Shown: positions 34,541 to 42,935 of the stretch, piece by piece
How positions within the stretch are numbered: position 1 is the first letter of the stretch
How the letters are laid out: each line of letters begins with the position of its first letter
NCBI RefSeq assembly: GCF_035581345.1
Contig: NZ_CP141608.1
Coordinates: forward strand, 2,882,501-2,946,500
Direction: 5' to 3'
Origin: Pseudomonas sp. JQ170C
GTDB lineage: Bacteria > Pseudomonadota > Gammaproteobacteria > Pseudomonadales > Pseudomonadaceae
DNA length: 64,000 bases
Position numbers and translations under genes: made by a program
The notes under the pieces: model-generated
Told to the model about the DNA's origin: nothing
Database searches by the model: none
What the model saw: the letters and a program-made list of their open reading frames with translations, nothing else

Positions 34541-35184
34541 AAAAGCTCGCTCGCTGCAGACTGTTCAGCCTGTGCCTGTTGGCCGCCAGTTGTGGCCTGG
34601 CCCAGGCCCACAACGGCGTCGACCACAGCGCCCACGGTACGCCCGCTGCCCACCAGGAAAAAACCTCGGTGCGCTTTGCCGATGTACAACTGCTGGACCA
34701 GAACGGCATGCCGGTTCGCCTTGAAAAGGACCTGGTGGCCGATCGCCTGGTGGTCATGGGCTTTATCTACACCAGCTGCACCACGGTGTGCCCGGTGGTG
34801 TCCTCGATCATGGCCAAGGTGCAAAAGCAATTGGGCGGCAGGGTGGGCAGCGAGGTGCAGTTGGTTTCGATCAGCGTCGACCCCCAGCGCGACGACTCCA
34901 AGCGCCTGCTCGACTACGCCAAGACCTTCCAGGCCGGCCCCGGCTGGAGCTGGTTGACCGGCACACCGTATGCGGTCAACGAAACCCTCAAGGGTCTGGG
35001 CAGCTTCAGCGCCAACCTGGGTGAGCATCCGCCGCTGATCCTGGTGGGCGATGGCCGCAGCGGCAAATGGACCCGCTTCTATGGCTTTACCGACCCCGCC
35101 TTGCTGGTCACTGAAATCGACCGGCTCAGCGCCCGGCGGGTGCATGCCAAGCACACCGCCATTGCACAGGAGGTGCAGCCATGA
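34537..35184 (+). CDS. SCO1/SenC-family copper or thiol protein, first copy
   Basis: 215 residues with a signal peptide and a His-rich start (HNGVDHSAHG). The thioredoxin-like fold has the copper-binding C-x3-C in YTSCTTVCPVV and a conserved histidine in NLGEHPPLILVGD. SCO proteins insert copper into cuproenzymes, or act as thiol oxidoreductases. Placement in the mnxG operon suggests copper loading of MnxG. ATG overlaps the preceding stop by 4 bases. Confidence 0.9.
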   Translation: MKKLARCRLFSLCLLAASCGLAQAHNGVDHSAHGTPAAHQEKTSVRFADVQLLDQNGMPVRLEKDLVADRLVVMGFIYTSCTTVCPVVSSIMAKVQKQLGGRVGSEVQLVSISVDPQRDDSKRLLDYAKTFQAGPGWSWLTGTPYAVNETLKGLGSFSANLGEHPPLILVGDGRSGKWTRFYGFTDPALLVTEIDRLSARRVHAKHTAIAQEVQP

Positions 35185-35885
35185 GCGCCGCCAGCCACCG
35201 TGCGGGGAGAATGCGCAGTGTCGACTGGCTGGCCCTGGGGGCCTGCCTGTGGATTCTGAGCAGCGTGGCCTTTGCCCATGAAGGCCACCAGGCCGGGCCT
35301 GACTGCGGCAGGAGCGGGCTTGACCCGCGATGCGATTTGCCTGATACGACGCAATCGCGGGTCAAGCCCGCTCCTACGGCGTCCACCCACGACGCCCAGG
35401 CGTACTTCACCGACAGCCTGGTGCAGGATCAGAACGGCCGCACCCTGCGCTTCTACAGCGATGTATTGAAGGACAAGGTGGTGATGCTCAATGTGATCTT
35501 CACCCACTGCAACGACGCCTGCCCACTGATCACCCGCAAGCTGCGCGAAGTCCGCGAGGCCATGGGCGAGGAGCAGGCCAGCAAGGTGACCTTCATCTCC
35601 CTGAGCAGTGACCCGACCAACGACACCCCGCAGGTGCTCAAGGAGTTTGCCCAGAAGCAAGGGGTGGACGGGCCCAACTGGCTGTTCCTGACCGGTGACA
35701 AAGCGCAGATGGACCTGGTGCTGGCACGCCTGGGGCACCTGATTCCCAGCCCTGAACAGCATTCCACCCAATTGATTGCCGGTGACGTGGCCAACAAACG
35801 CTGGAGCAAGATCCGCCCCGACGCGCCTGCCCAGGCCATCGCCCAGCGCCTGCAACTGCTGTCGCAACCGCTGGCCGGACGTTGA
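35181..35885 (+). CDS. SCO1/SenC-family protein, second copy, with in-frame REP insert
   Basis: 234 residues. After an N-terminal membrane segment and a HEGHQAGP stretch, about 25 residues (SGLDPRCDLPDTTQSRVKPA) are simply the translation of an inverted REP pair at 35304-35381. The SCO domain follows: SLVQDQNGRTLRFYSDVL, C-x3-C in FTHCNDACPLI, SLSSDPTNDTP, and the histidine in PSPEQHSTQLI. The reading frame stays open across the REP, so a longer exported protein is expected. The role is as for the first copy. ATG overlaps the previous stop by 4 bases. Confidence 0.87.
   Translation: MSAASHRAGRMRSVDWLALGACLWILSSVAFAHEGHQAGPDCGRSGLDPRCDLPDTTQSRVKPAPTASTHDAQAYFTDSLVQDQNGRTLRFYSDVLKDKVVMLNVIFTHCNDACPLITRKLREVREAMGEEQASKVTFISLSSDPTNDTPQVLKEFAQKQGVDGPNWLFLTGDKAQMDLVLARLGHLIPSPEQHSTQLIAGDVANKRWSKIRPDAPAQAIAQRLQLLSQPLAGR
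35304..35381. repeat. Inverted REP pair inside a coding sequence
   Basis: GGAGCGGGCTTGACCCGCGA and TCGCGGGTCAAGCCCGCTCC, with a 26-base or so spacer, in frame within the SCO-like gene. It uses the GACCC variant of the core rather than the GCCCC form found elsewhere in the window. Confidence 0.9.
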
Positions 35886-35890
35886 ACAGC

Positions 35891-37426
35891 ATGAACGTCG
35901 TACTGCGTGCAGGGGCCCTGGTGCTGATGCTGGCTGCCAGCGTCCAGGCCCTGGCCCTGGACCTGAGCCCGGCCGAGCTTGCCGGCAAGCGCCTGTACCG
36001 TGAGGGCCTGTCGAGCAGCGATGCCCAGGTGTCGGCGCGGGTGGGCGCTGCCGACATGCTGGTGCCGGCCAGCGTGGTGCCGTGCGCCAGTTGCCATGGC
36101 GCCGACGGCCTGGGCCGCGCCGAGGGCGGCGTACGCCCGCCGGTGTTGAGTTGGCAGCGCCTGGCGATGGGGCAGCAGCTGCGCCAGGCGAACGGCAGGT
36201 ACTACCCGGCCTATACCGAGGCCTCGCTGGCCCGGGCTATCCAGGAAGGTCGCGACCCGGGTGGCAATCAACTGGACCCGGCGATGCCACGGTTCGTGTT
36301 GAGCATGGCCGACCAGCGCAACCTCAATGCCTACCTCAAGCGCCTGGCCGATGACCGCGACCCGGGTGTGGAAGAACAGACCTTGCGCCTGGGCACCTTG
36401 CTGCCTACCCAGGGCCCGCTGGCCGGGTCGGCGAAAGTGATTGCGGCGGTGCTTGCGGACCGCATCGCCCACATTAACCAGCAGGGGGGGATTCATGGCC
36501 GCCAGCTTGAACTGGTGAGCCTGGACCCCGGTCCCGACCAGGACAGTGCCGAGAAGGCCTTGAGGCAATTGCTGGTGCAGGACCCGGTGTTCGCCATGAT
36601 TGCCCCCCTGGCCCCGGCACTGGAGTCGACCCTGGCCACACGCCTTGAACAGGCCAAAGTACCGTTGGTGGGGACCGCACCGGCATTGGCTGACAGTGTG
36701 CAGATCTTCGACCCCTTGCCGGGCTTGCGTGAACAGCTGCTGAGCCTGGCCGACTACGCCCAGGCCAACCTGGCCCTGGAGCAGGCCGACACACGGATTG
36801 TGTATGCCGACGAGGCGCAGGCAAGCCTGGCCCGCCACCTGGAGCATGCACTGCAGGATCGCGGCTGGAGCGATGTCCGGGCGCAGCCGCTCAATGCCTG
36901 GGGCGGGGAAGGGCAGGCGATTTTCTTCCTCGGCCAGGGCGACAGTTTTACCCGGCTGACCGCCGCGTTGAAGCAGGCCGGCCACACGCCGTACCTGTTC
37001 GCCGTTTCAAGCCAGGTGGCCGGGCAGCTGCCGCAGGTGCCCGATGCCTGGTCGCGGCGGGTCTTCCTGGCCTATCCCTTTGTACCCGGCGATTGGACGG
37101 CGACCGGTCGCGAAGCGCTGAGCGCCCTGCGCCAGCGCCAGGGCCTGGATGGGCGCCAGGGTGTGTTGCAGGTGAGCACCTGGTGCGCCATGCAGCTGCT
37201 CAGCGATGCGCTCAAACGCATCGGTCGCGATGCCAGCCGGGAGAAGCTGGTACTGGCGCTCGAAAGCCTGCATGACGTGCAGACCGGCCTCACTCCACCT
37301 TTGGGCTTCGGCCCGGGGCGCCGCCAGGGTCTGGCGGGCGCTCACGTTGTCACCCTGGAAATGCCCGGCCCGGTATTCCGCCCGGTTGCCGCCTATCGGC
37401 CCGTCGTCGAGGTGAATTCGCCATGA
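35891..37426 (+). CDS. Cytochrome c domain fused to ABC-type substrate-binding protein (Leu/Ile/Val family)
   Basis: 511 residues. A signal peptide is followed by a cytochrome c domain (about 25-150) with haem motif CASCH in VVPCASCHGADG and a probable axial methionine in PAMPRFVLSM. The second domain (about 165-490) is a type I periplasmic binding fold: LRLGTLLPTQGPLAGS, IAHINQQGGIHGRQLELV and DPVFAMIAPLAP. No ABC permease is nearby, so the domain may sense or bind a ligand rather than feed a transporter. Either ATG 35891 or TTG 35882 could start it. As part of the mnxG operon it may pass electrons from the oxidase. Confidence 0.8.
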   Translation: MNVVLRAGALVLMLAASVQALALDLSPAELAGKRLYREGLSSSDAQVSARVGAADMLVPASVVPCASCHGADGLGRAEGGVRPPVLSWQRLAMGQQLRQANGRYYPAYTEASLARAIQEGRDPGGNQLDPAMPRFVLSMADQRNLNAYLKRLADDRDPGVEEQTLRLGTLLPTQGPLAGSAKVIAAVLADRIAHINQQGGIHGRQLELVSLDPGPDQDSAEKALRQLLVQDPVFAMIAPLAPALESTLATRLEQAKVPLVGTAPALADSVQIFDPLPGLREQLLSLADYAQANLALEQADTRIVYADEAQASLARHLEHALQDRGWSDVRAQPLNAWGGEGQAIFFLGQGDSFTRLTAALKQAGHTPYLFAVSSQVAGQLPQVPDAWSRRVFLAYPFVPGDWTATGREALSALRQRQGLDGRQGVLQVSTWCAMQLLSDALKRIGRDASREKLVLALESLHDVQTGLTPPLGFGPGRRQGLAGAHVVTLEMPGPVFRPVAAYRPVVEVNSP

Positions 37427-38067
37427 AACTGCTCGGTCTGTTGTTGTGCCTGTTGGCCTTGCCGCTGCAGGCGCAGGAAGGGCCGCCCGCGGCCCTGGTC
37501 AATGGCGTGGCCATCAGTCAGTTGCGCCTTGATCGCTATTTCACCGAATACCTCGAAGACCGCGGGCGGGCGCTGACCAGCATTCGCAACCCCAGCGTGT
37601 ACAAGCGTCTGCGCGACCAGGCCCTGAACGACCTGATCGACAAGGAACTGCTCTGGCAGGAAGCCCAGCGCCAGGGCGTGACGGTCAGCGACGCCGAGGT
37701 CAACGCACAGGTCGAGCAACTGCGCCAGGCCTTCGGCTCGTCCCAGACTTTTGAACAGCGCCTGGCCGATGCCGGGTTCGATACCACCAGCTTTGCCGCC
37801 TACACCCGCCATGAACTGGCCGCACAACGGGTCTTCCTGGCCGCCACGCAGGTGCCCGAGCCCGATGCTGCACAGGTAAAAGCTTTTTATCTGGCGAACG
37901 AGAATTCTTTTCAAGCACAGCAGAACCAAAGCGCCAGCAACCCTGTCGAAGCTGAGCAGGGACTGGCACTGGCAAAATCCATCCTGATCGATCAGCAACA
38001 GGCGCAGGCGCGCCACGCCTTGCTACAGCGTCTACGAGACGCCGGGCAGGTGCAGAAACTTGACTGA
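37423..38067 (+). CDS. SurA/PpiD-like periplasmic chaperone domain protein
   Basis: 214 residues with a signal peptide ending in LQAQ. ALVNGVAISQLRLDRYFTEYL..RDQALNDLIDKELLWQEAQRQGV is the SurA/PrsA N-terminal chaperone core. No parvulin isomerase domain follows, so it is likely a chaperone only, helping fold a large exported partner such as MnxG. ATG overlaps the previous stop; last gene of the mnxG operon. Confidence 0.8.
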   Translation: MKLLGLLLCLLALPLQAQEGPPAALVNGVAISQLRLDRYFTEYLEDRGRALTSIRNPSVYKRLRDQALNDLIDKELLWQEAQRQGVTVSDAEVNAQVEQLRQAFGSSQTFEQRLADAGFDTTSFAAYTRHELAAQRVFLAATQVPEPDAAQVKAFYLANENSFQAQQNQSASNPVEAEQGLALAKSILIDQQQAQARHALLQRLRDAGQVQKLD

Positions 38068-38079
38068 CGACTGACTTGA

Positions 38080-38094
38080 CCCCCAATGTTGGGG
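38080..38094 (+). promoter_or_regulatory. CCCC-N7-GGGG dyad, distal site of the secretion operon
   Basis: CCCCCAATGTTGGGG, about 118 bp before the -24 element at 38213. Same spacing as the mnxG dyads. Confidence 0.4.
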
Positions 38095-38122
38095 ACATCA
38101 GTAGGGCAAAGTGCCAGCCGGT

Positions 38123-38137
38123 CCCCGGCATTGGGGG
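38123..38137 (+). promoter_or_regulatory. CCCC-N7-GGGG dyad, proximal site of the secretion operon
   Basis: CCCCGGCATTGGGGG. On the other strand it reads CCCCAATGCCGGGGA, matching the GGGGAATGCCGGGGA tail of the mnxG site. It is 76 bp before the promoter. Confidence 0.45.
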
Positions 38138-38211
38138 GAGGGCGCGGGGTACATTTGCGTCTACGCTTAAAGAATCAACGACATAGCACAGTTAATAGCG
38201 CCGTCTCATGT

Positions 38212-38228
38212 CTGGCACGAAGCATGCG
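38212..38228 (+). promoter_or_regulatory. Sigma-54 promoter of the secretion operon
   Basis: CTGGCACGAAGCATGCG, a perfect -24 half and one mismatch in the -12 half (ATGC for TTGC). It lies about 70 bp before the TTG start at 38297. Confidence 0.65.
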
Positions 38229-38296
38229 TAAGCCTGTATAAGGTCGCACTTCGCCAGACCGGGAAACCGGGCCTGTGGTGCTTCGAGGAGTCGACC

Positions 38297-38830
38297 TTGG
38301 TTAACACAGTATTGGTAGTCGATGACGAACAGACCCTTGCGGGCAATATCCAGGCGTACCTGGAAGCGCAAGGCCTGAACGTCCATGTTGCCTACGACGG
38401 GGAAACGGCCATCGGCGAAGCCGAACGCACCCAACCCGACGTGATAGTGCTCGATTATCGCTTGCCCGACATGGAGGGGTTTCAGGTACTGGAGACCGTG
38501 CGTCAACGCAGGGACTGTCATTTCGTGCTGATCACCGCCCATCCGACCGCCGAGGTCCGTGAGCGTGCAACCCAGCTAGGCGTCAGTCATATCCTGTTCA
38601 AGCCTTTTCCACTGACGGAACTGGCCCGCGCAGTCTTCGACCTGATGGGCATCAAGCGTGAAGAGAAGGGCACCGGCAACACGGACACAGGGTTTGTCGA
38701 ACGACGCCAGAGCAGGAGTGAAAGTTTCCCCCTGCAGTTGTTCGATGGTAGTTGGGTGCTGGCAGACCGCCGCCGTAACGGCGCAAGGCCTCCAGAACCG
38801 GACGAGGACCAACTGCTCACCGGGGAGTAA
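38297..38830 (+). CDS. Receiver-domain response regulator with long unstructured tail
   Basis: 177 residues. TTG 38297 is preceded by GAGGAG at 6 bases; no better ATG exists before the conserved core. The receiver domain (about 1-122) has acidic pair VVDDE, phospho-acceptor D in VIVLDYRLPD, T in VLITAHPT and K in FKPFPL. The remaining 55 residues have no output domain. It may act on a partner protein, possibly the GspE ATPase encoded next, or on a kinase. It is first after the sigma-54 promoter of the secretion operon. No histidine kinase gene is in the window. Confidence 0.85.
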   Translation: MVNTVLVVDDEQTLAGNIQAYLEAQGLNVHVAYDGETAIGEAERTQPDVIVLDYRLPDMEGFQVLETVRQRRDCHFVLITAHPTAEVRERATQLGVSHILFKPFPLTELARAVFDLMGIKREEKGTGNTDTGFVERRQSRSESFPLQLFDGSWVLADRRRNGARPPEPDEDQLLTGE

Positions 38831-38883
38831 TGCGCGAGCAAACCTGAACCTGGCTTGCCGCGCTCCGCGCTGGAGAGCAAGCC

Positions 38884-40587
38884 ATGGAAACCTTGTCGCT
38901 CGCTGTAGTCCCCGCCCAGGCTTCGCTGCCTGTGCCCCTGGGGCGCGAGTTACTGGCTCAAGCCCGAGCCACCGCTGAGCAGAGTGCCGAACGCCTGATC
39001 GACACCCTGCAACGCTTGAGCGGTCTGGCCCCTGCCGACTTTGTCGCCGCCCTCGGCACCACCCTGCATTACCCGGTACTGGACGGCCAGGCGCTGTTCG
39101 CCGCCACCCCGCTGTTCGACCGCGTCAGCCTGGCCCAGTGCCTGAAGCGCGAATTCATCTTCCTGGAACACGACGGCCAGGCGCTGGGCGTGTTCGCCGA
39201 CCCCTTCGACACCGCCCGTCTTGCCTGGATCGACGAATGCCTGCAAGGCGCGCCGCTGTACCTGGTGCAAGCAGCCGAGCTGACCGGCTTTCTGGCCCGC
39301 CACGAAGAAAGCTTCCATGCCGTCGACTCGCTGGATAACGACAGCGAGGCGGTCGCCGAGCTGGACACCGTGCAAAGCCTGTCGCTGGCCAGCATCAGCG
39401 AAGACCAGAGCCGGGTGGTCAAACTGGTCAACTCCACCCTCTACGACGCCCTGAAGATGCACGCCAGCGACATCCACCTGGGCGTGACCGGCAGCGGCCT
39501 GGTGATCAAGTACCGTATCGACGGCGTGCTCAACAGCATCAGCAAGGTCAGCGGCAGCGAGTTCGCCGAGCAGGTGATCTCGCGGATCAAGGTCATGGCC
39601 GAGCTGGATATCGGTGAAAAGCGCGTCCCCCAGGACGGTCGCTTCAAGATCGGCATCAGCGCCCGGCAGATCGACTTTCGTGTGTCGATCATGCCGAGCA
39701 TCTTCGGCGAGGACGCGGTGCTGCGGGTGCTCGACAAACAGGACCTGGCCGACCGCGTCAGCGGCGTGCAGCTCCAGGCCCTGGGTTTTGAAGACCATAC
39801 CCTGCGCAGCCTGCGCCGGCTGGCCAACGAACCCTATGGCATGATCCTGGTCACCGGCCCCACCGGCAGCGGCAAGACCACCACCCTCTACGCCATGATC
39901 AGCGAGATCAACCACGGCGTAGACAAGATCATCACCATCGAAGACCCGGTCGAGTACCAGTTGCCGGGCGTGCTGCAGATCCCGGTCAACGAAAAGAAGG
40001 GCCTGACCTTCGCCCGTGGCCTGCGCTCGATCCTGCGTCACGACCCCGACAAGATCATGGTCGGTGAGATCCGCGACCCGGATACCGCGCAGATCGCCGT
40101 GCAATCGGCCCTGACCGGCCACCTGGTGTTCACCACCATCCACGCCAACAACGTGTTCGATGTGATCGGCCGCTTCAGCCAGATGCAGGTCGACCCCTAC
40201 AGCTTTGTTTCCGCCCTCAACGCCGTGCTGGCCCAACGCCTGATCCGCCTGGTGTGCCCGCACTGCGCCGCGCCCCATCACCCCGACGACGAGGAACTGA
40301 GCCTCTCGGGGCTCGAAGCCGGGCAGGTCGGTGACTACCACTTCGTCCACGGCAAAGGCTGCGGCCAGTGCCGGGGCAGCGGCTATCGCGGCCGTACCGC
40401 CATCGCCGAACTGCTGCACCTGGACGACGAACTGCGGCAAATGATCGTTGAACGTCGCCCCCTGGCCCAGATCCGCACCCTGGCCTGCCAGCGCGGGCTG
40501 CGCCTGCTGCGCAGCTCGGCACTGGAGCTGGTGCGCGATGGCCGGACCACCTTGGAGGAGATCAATCGTGTCACATTTGTCGCCTGA
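38884..40587 (+). CDS. gspE: GspE/PilB-family secretion ATPase
   Basis: 567 residues, cytoplasmic hexameric ATPase that drives pseudopilus assembly. An N-terminal GspE_N/MshEN-like region is followed by the ATPase core: HASDIHLGV, Walker A GPTGSGKTTTLYAM (about 325), IEDPVEYQLPGV, the Walker B region IMVGEIRDPDTA, and the His box LTGHLVFTTIHANN. The zinc-binding CxxC pairs, VCPHC (about 457) and GCGQC (about 491), mark a GspE-type rather than a retraction ATPase. ATG 38884 follows GGAG. It is the likely motor for the pseudopilins at 44765-46120 and for gspF/gspG at 23.6-25.3 kb. Confidence 0.93.
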   Translation: METLSLAVVPAQASLPVPLGRELLAQARATAEQSAERLIDTLQRLSGLAPADFVAALGTTLHYPVLDGQALFAATPLFDRVSLAQCLKREFIFLEHDGQALGVFADPFDTARLAWIDECLQGAPLYLVQAAELTGFLARHEESFHAVDSLDNDSEAVAELDTVQSLSLASISEDQSRVVKLVNSTLYDALKMHASDIHLGVTGSGLVIKYRIDGVLNSISKVSGSEFAEQVISRIKVMAELDIGEKRVPQDGRFKIGISARQIDFRVSIMPSIFGEDAVLRVLDKQDLADRVSGVQLQALGFEDHTLRSLRRLANEPYGMILVTGPTGSGKTTTLYAMISEINHGVDKIITIEDPVEYQLPGVLQIPVNEKKGLTFARGLRSILRHDPDKIMVGEIRDPDTAQIAVQSALTGHLVFTTIHANNVFDVIGRFSQMQVDPYSFVSALNAVLAQRLIRLVCPHCAAPHHPDDEELSLSGLEAGQVGDYHFVHGKGCGQCRGSGYRGRTAIAELLHLDDELRQMIVERRPLAQIRTLACQRGLRLLRSSALELVRDGRTTLEEINRVTFVA

Positions 40588-41356
40588 TCGTTTCGTCGCC
40601 GTGCTTGGCGCCCAAGGCGTCGGCCTGTCCCGGCTCCAAGGCCAGGCACAACAGTGGCTGGGCAGCCTGGGCTTTATCGCCGAGCGCAGCCAGGCCGCCA
40701 CCCAGGCCCTGGATACCCTCCACAGCCTGCTCAGCGAGCAACGCTGCAAGGGCGCGCAGCTGCAACTGCTGCTGTCGGCGCAGTACTGCCGCTTTTGCCT
40801 GGTGCCCTGGAGCGCCGCCATCAACCGCCCGGATGAACTGCACCACTATGCACGGGCCTGCTTTGAAGCCCACTACGGCCAGAGCCTGGACGGCTGGCGC
40901 CTGGTGGTGTCGCCGGAAAGTGCCGGCAGCGCCCGGATTGCCACCGCCGTGCCCGAAGCCCTGCTGCAACGCCTCAACGACCACTGCCGCGCCCTGGGCT
41001 TGCGCCTGCGCTCGGTGCGCCCGTACCTGATGGCGGCCTACAACCGCTTTGCCGAGCAACTGGGGCAGGGCGACTTCCTGTTCGTGCTGGCCGAGCCACA
41101 GCGCAGCGTGTGCCTGCTGGCACAGAACGGTAACTGGCAGCAGGTGACCGCCCAGGGCAGCGGTGATAGCGACGCGGCGCTGCAGGCGCTGATCGCCCGC
41201 CAGTGCGAACTCAATGCCAGCGAGCGCGAGTTGCCGGTGTTCCTGCATGCCCCGGGCCGCGTGGAGCAACCCCCGGCGCTGGACGGCGTGCAGCTGTGTG
41301 CTCTGACTGAACCGGACGGTGACGTGCTGTGCAGCATGTCCCGGGCGGTGGCCTGA
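40568..41356 (+). CDS. PilM/GspL/MshI-like assembly protein
   Basis: About 262 residues. GTG 40568 has GGAGGAG 7 bases upstream and overlaps the end of gspE by 20 bases. Sequence similarity is low, but order and length fit the actin-like component (PilM, MshI or cytoplasmic GspL) placed directly before PilN-like and PilO-like genes. VRPYLMAAYNRFAEQLGQGDFLFVLAEPQRSVCLLAQNG resembles the second ATPase-fold half. No membrane segment is seen, so it would bind the N-terminus of the PilN-like protein in the cytoplasm. Confidence 0.65.
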   Translation: MSHLSPDRFVAVLGAQGVGLSRLQGQAQQWLGSLGFIAERSQAATQALDTLHSLLSEQRCKGAQLQLLLSAQYCRFCLVPWSAAINRPDELHHYARACFEAHYGQSLDGWRLVVSPESAGSARIATAVPEALLQRLNDHCRALGLRLRSVRPYLMAAYNRFAEQLGQGDFLFVLAEPQRSVCLLAQNGNWQQVTAQGSGDSDAALQALIARQCELNASERELPVFLHAPGRVEQPPALDGVQLCALTEPDGDVLCSMSRAVA

Positions 41357-41357
41357 C

Positions 41358-41900
41358 ATGCGCCGCCTGGAGCTGGATTTCCAGCCACGGCGCACGGGCC
41401 TGGGCGCCTGGGCGCTGCTGCTCGCCGGTGCCAGCCTGGTGCTCGGCGCAACGTTGCTGCAGCAAGGTTTCGGCCAGCAGCAGGAGGCCCTTGAGCAGCA
41501 GTTGCAGCAGGTCGAACGGCAACTGGGCAAGCGTCCGGAAGCAGTCACTTCGTTGACCCCGGCACAAAGCCGCGAGCAGACCGAGAAACTGGCCCAGATG
41601 CGCAGTGTCTCGCAGCAACTGCAACGCCCCTGGGAGCGCCTGTTCAACATGCTCGAAGGCTTGCCCCAGGACGACGTGGCATTGCTGACCCTGACCCCGG
41701 ACGCCCGTAAAGGCCAGGTGCGCATCAGCGCCGAGGCCCGTGACCTGGAAGCGATGCTGGCCTTTCACAAACGCCTGGAAGCCAGTGGCGAGCTGCGCGA
41801 TGTGTCGCTGCTCAACCACGAAATCGTGGCCAAACAGCCCGAGCATCCGGTGCAGTTCAACTTGTCGGCCACCTGGGAGATCGGCAATGCGCATCCCTAG
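41358..41900 (+). CDS. PilN/GspL-like inner-membrane assembly protein
   Basis: About 180 residues: a short cytoplasmic start (RRLELDFQPRR), one membrane segment (LGAWALLLAGASLVLGATLL), a coiled coil (about 45-95) and a small ferredoxin-like periplasmic domain. This is the PilN layout. ATG 41358 directly follows the previous stop, and its 3' end overlaps the next gene by 14 bases. Confidence 0.7.
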   Translation: MRRLELDFQPRRTGLGAWALLLAGASLVLGATLLQQGFGQQQEALEQQLQQVERQLGKRPEAVTSLTPAQSREQTEKLAQMRSVSQQLQRPWERLFNMLEGLPQDDVALLTLTPDARKGQVRISAEARDLEAMLAFHKRLEASGELRDVSLLNHEIVAKQPEHPVQFNLSATWEIGNAHP

Positions 41901-42435
41901 CCTGATTCTGCACGAACGTGCGCAGCAGCTCGGCGTGGTCGGCCTGGCCGGTGGCGCGCTGGTGGTGCTGGCCTTGCTCTACGGCGCGCTCGCCGTGCTG
42001 CCGCAGTGGCAGCAGGTGCAAGACCTTGAAGTGCGCACCGAGGACGCCCGCGACCAACTGCGCCAGCTCAAGAGCGGCACCCTGAAGCTGCCGCAGATGC
42101 CCCAGCACGAACTTGAGGACTTTCACAAGCAGCTACCGGCCCAGCCCCAGGCCACCGTGGCCATCGACCGCATCTACAGCCTGGCCAAGACCGAACGCAT
42201 CAGCCTGTCCCGGGGCGAGTACGCCCTGGGGGTGGATCCGAAGACCCAACTGGCGCGCTACCAGATTCTCCTGCCGGTGCGCGGCAGCTATCCGCAGATC
42301 CGCCGTTTTGTCCATGCCTTGCTCGGTCAACTGCCGGCCCTGGTGCTCGAAGACGTCGACCTGCAACGCAAGAAGATCGGCGACAGCGAGCTGACCGGCC
42401 GCCTGCGTATGACCCTTTACCTGTCGAGGTCATGA
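41887..42435 (+). CDS. PilO/GspM-like inner-membrane assembly protein
   Basis: About 182 residues: one membrane segment (about 17-40), a coiled coil (about 45-75) and a ferredoxin-like domain ending RLRMTLYLSRS. This is the PilO layout, expected to pair with the PilN-like protein. Translationally coupled on both sides. Confidence 0.7.
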   Translation: MRIPSLILHERAQQLGVVGLAGGALVVLALLYGALAVLPQWQQVQDLEVRTEDARDQLRQLKSGTLKLPQMPQHELEDFHKQLPAQPQATVAIDRIYSLAKTERISLSRGEYALGVDPKTQLARYQILLPVRGSYPQIRRFVHALLGQLPALVLEDVDLQRKKIGDSELTGRLRMTLYLSRS

Positions 42436-42935
42436 TGAACACTCAACGCCGCCTGGCCTGGCTGGCCTTCCTCGGATCTGCTGCCGTACTGGCCTGGGCA
42501 CCGGGGTACTTTTTCGACGATGAAGCCGCCGATACCGGCGCCACCGTCGCGGTCGCCGACAAGGCCCAGGCCACTGTCGCCGACGCCGCTGGCAGCGCCG
42601 CCAAGCCCACCAGCCTCAAGCCACGGGACCTGTTCCCGAGCAAGAGCTGGAAGCCGGCCGTGCAGATGGCCACCGTCACCGAAAAACCGGCAGTGGTGGC
42701 CCCCGTGGTGGCGGCGCCCACGGCACCGGCGCTGCCGTTCCAGTTCGTCGGCCGCCTGCACAACCTTGAAGATGAGCAGGTGTTCCTGCAAAGCGGTGAA
42801 AAGCTCTACGTCGTACGTCGCGGTGATGTGATCGACGACATTTATCGGATCGAGCAGATCTCCGCCACGGAGCTGAGCCTGGTCTACCTGCCATTGCACC
42901 TGTCCCAGACCTTGTCTGTAGGGAGCGCACCATGA
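42432..42935 (+). CDS. PilP/GspC-like protein linking platform to secretin
   Basis: 167 residues: an N-terminal membrane segment, an Ala/Pro-rich linker, and a homology-region-like domain near the C-terminus (LPFQFVGRLHNLEDEQVFLQ, then GDVIDDIYRIEQIS), as in GspC and PilP. It would contact the N0 domain of the secretin encoded next, which it overlaps by 4 bases. Confidence 0.72.
   Translation: MMNTQRRLAWLAFLGSAAVLAWAPGYFFDDEAADTGATVAVADKAQATVADAAGSAAKPTSLKPRDLFPSKSWKPAVQMATVTEKPAVVAPVVAAPTAPALPFQFVGRLHNLEDEQVFLQSGEKLYVVRRGDVIDDIYRIEQISATELSLVYLPLHLSQTLSVGSAP

Noticed and set aside
38297..38830. MnxR-type sigma-54 response regulator
   Set aside because: It has only a receiver domain, without AAA+ or HTH domains.
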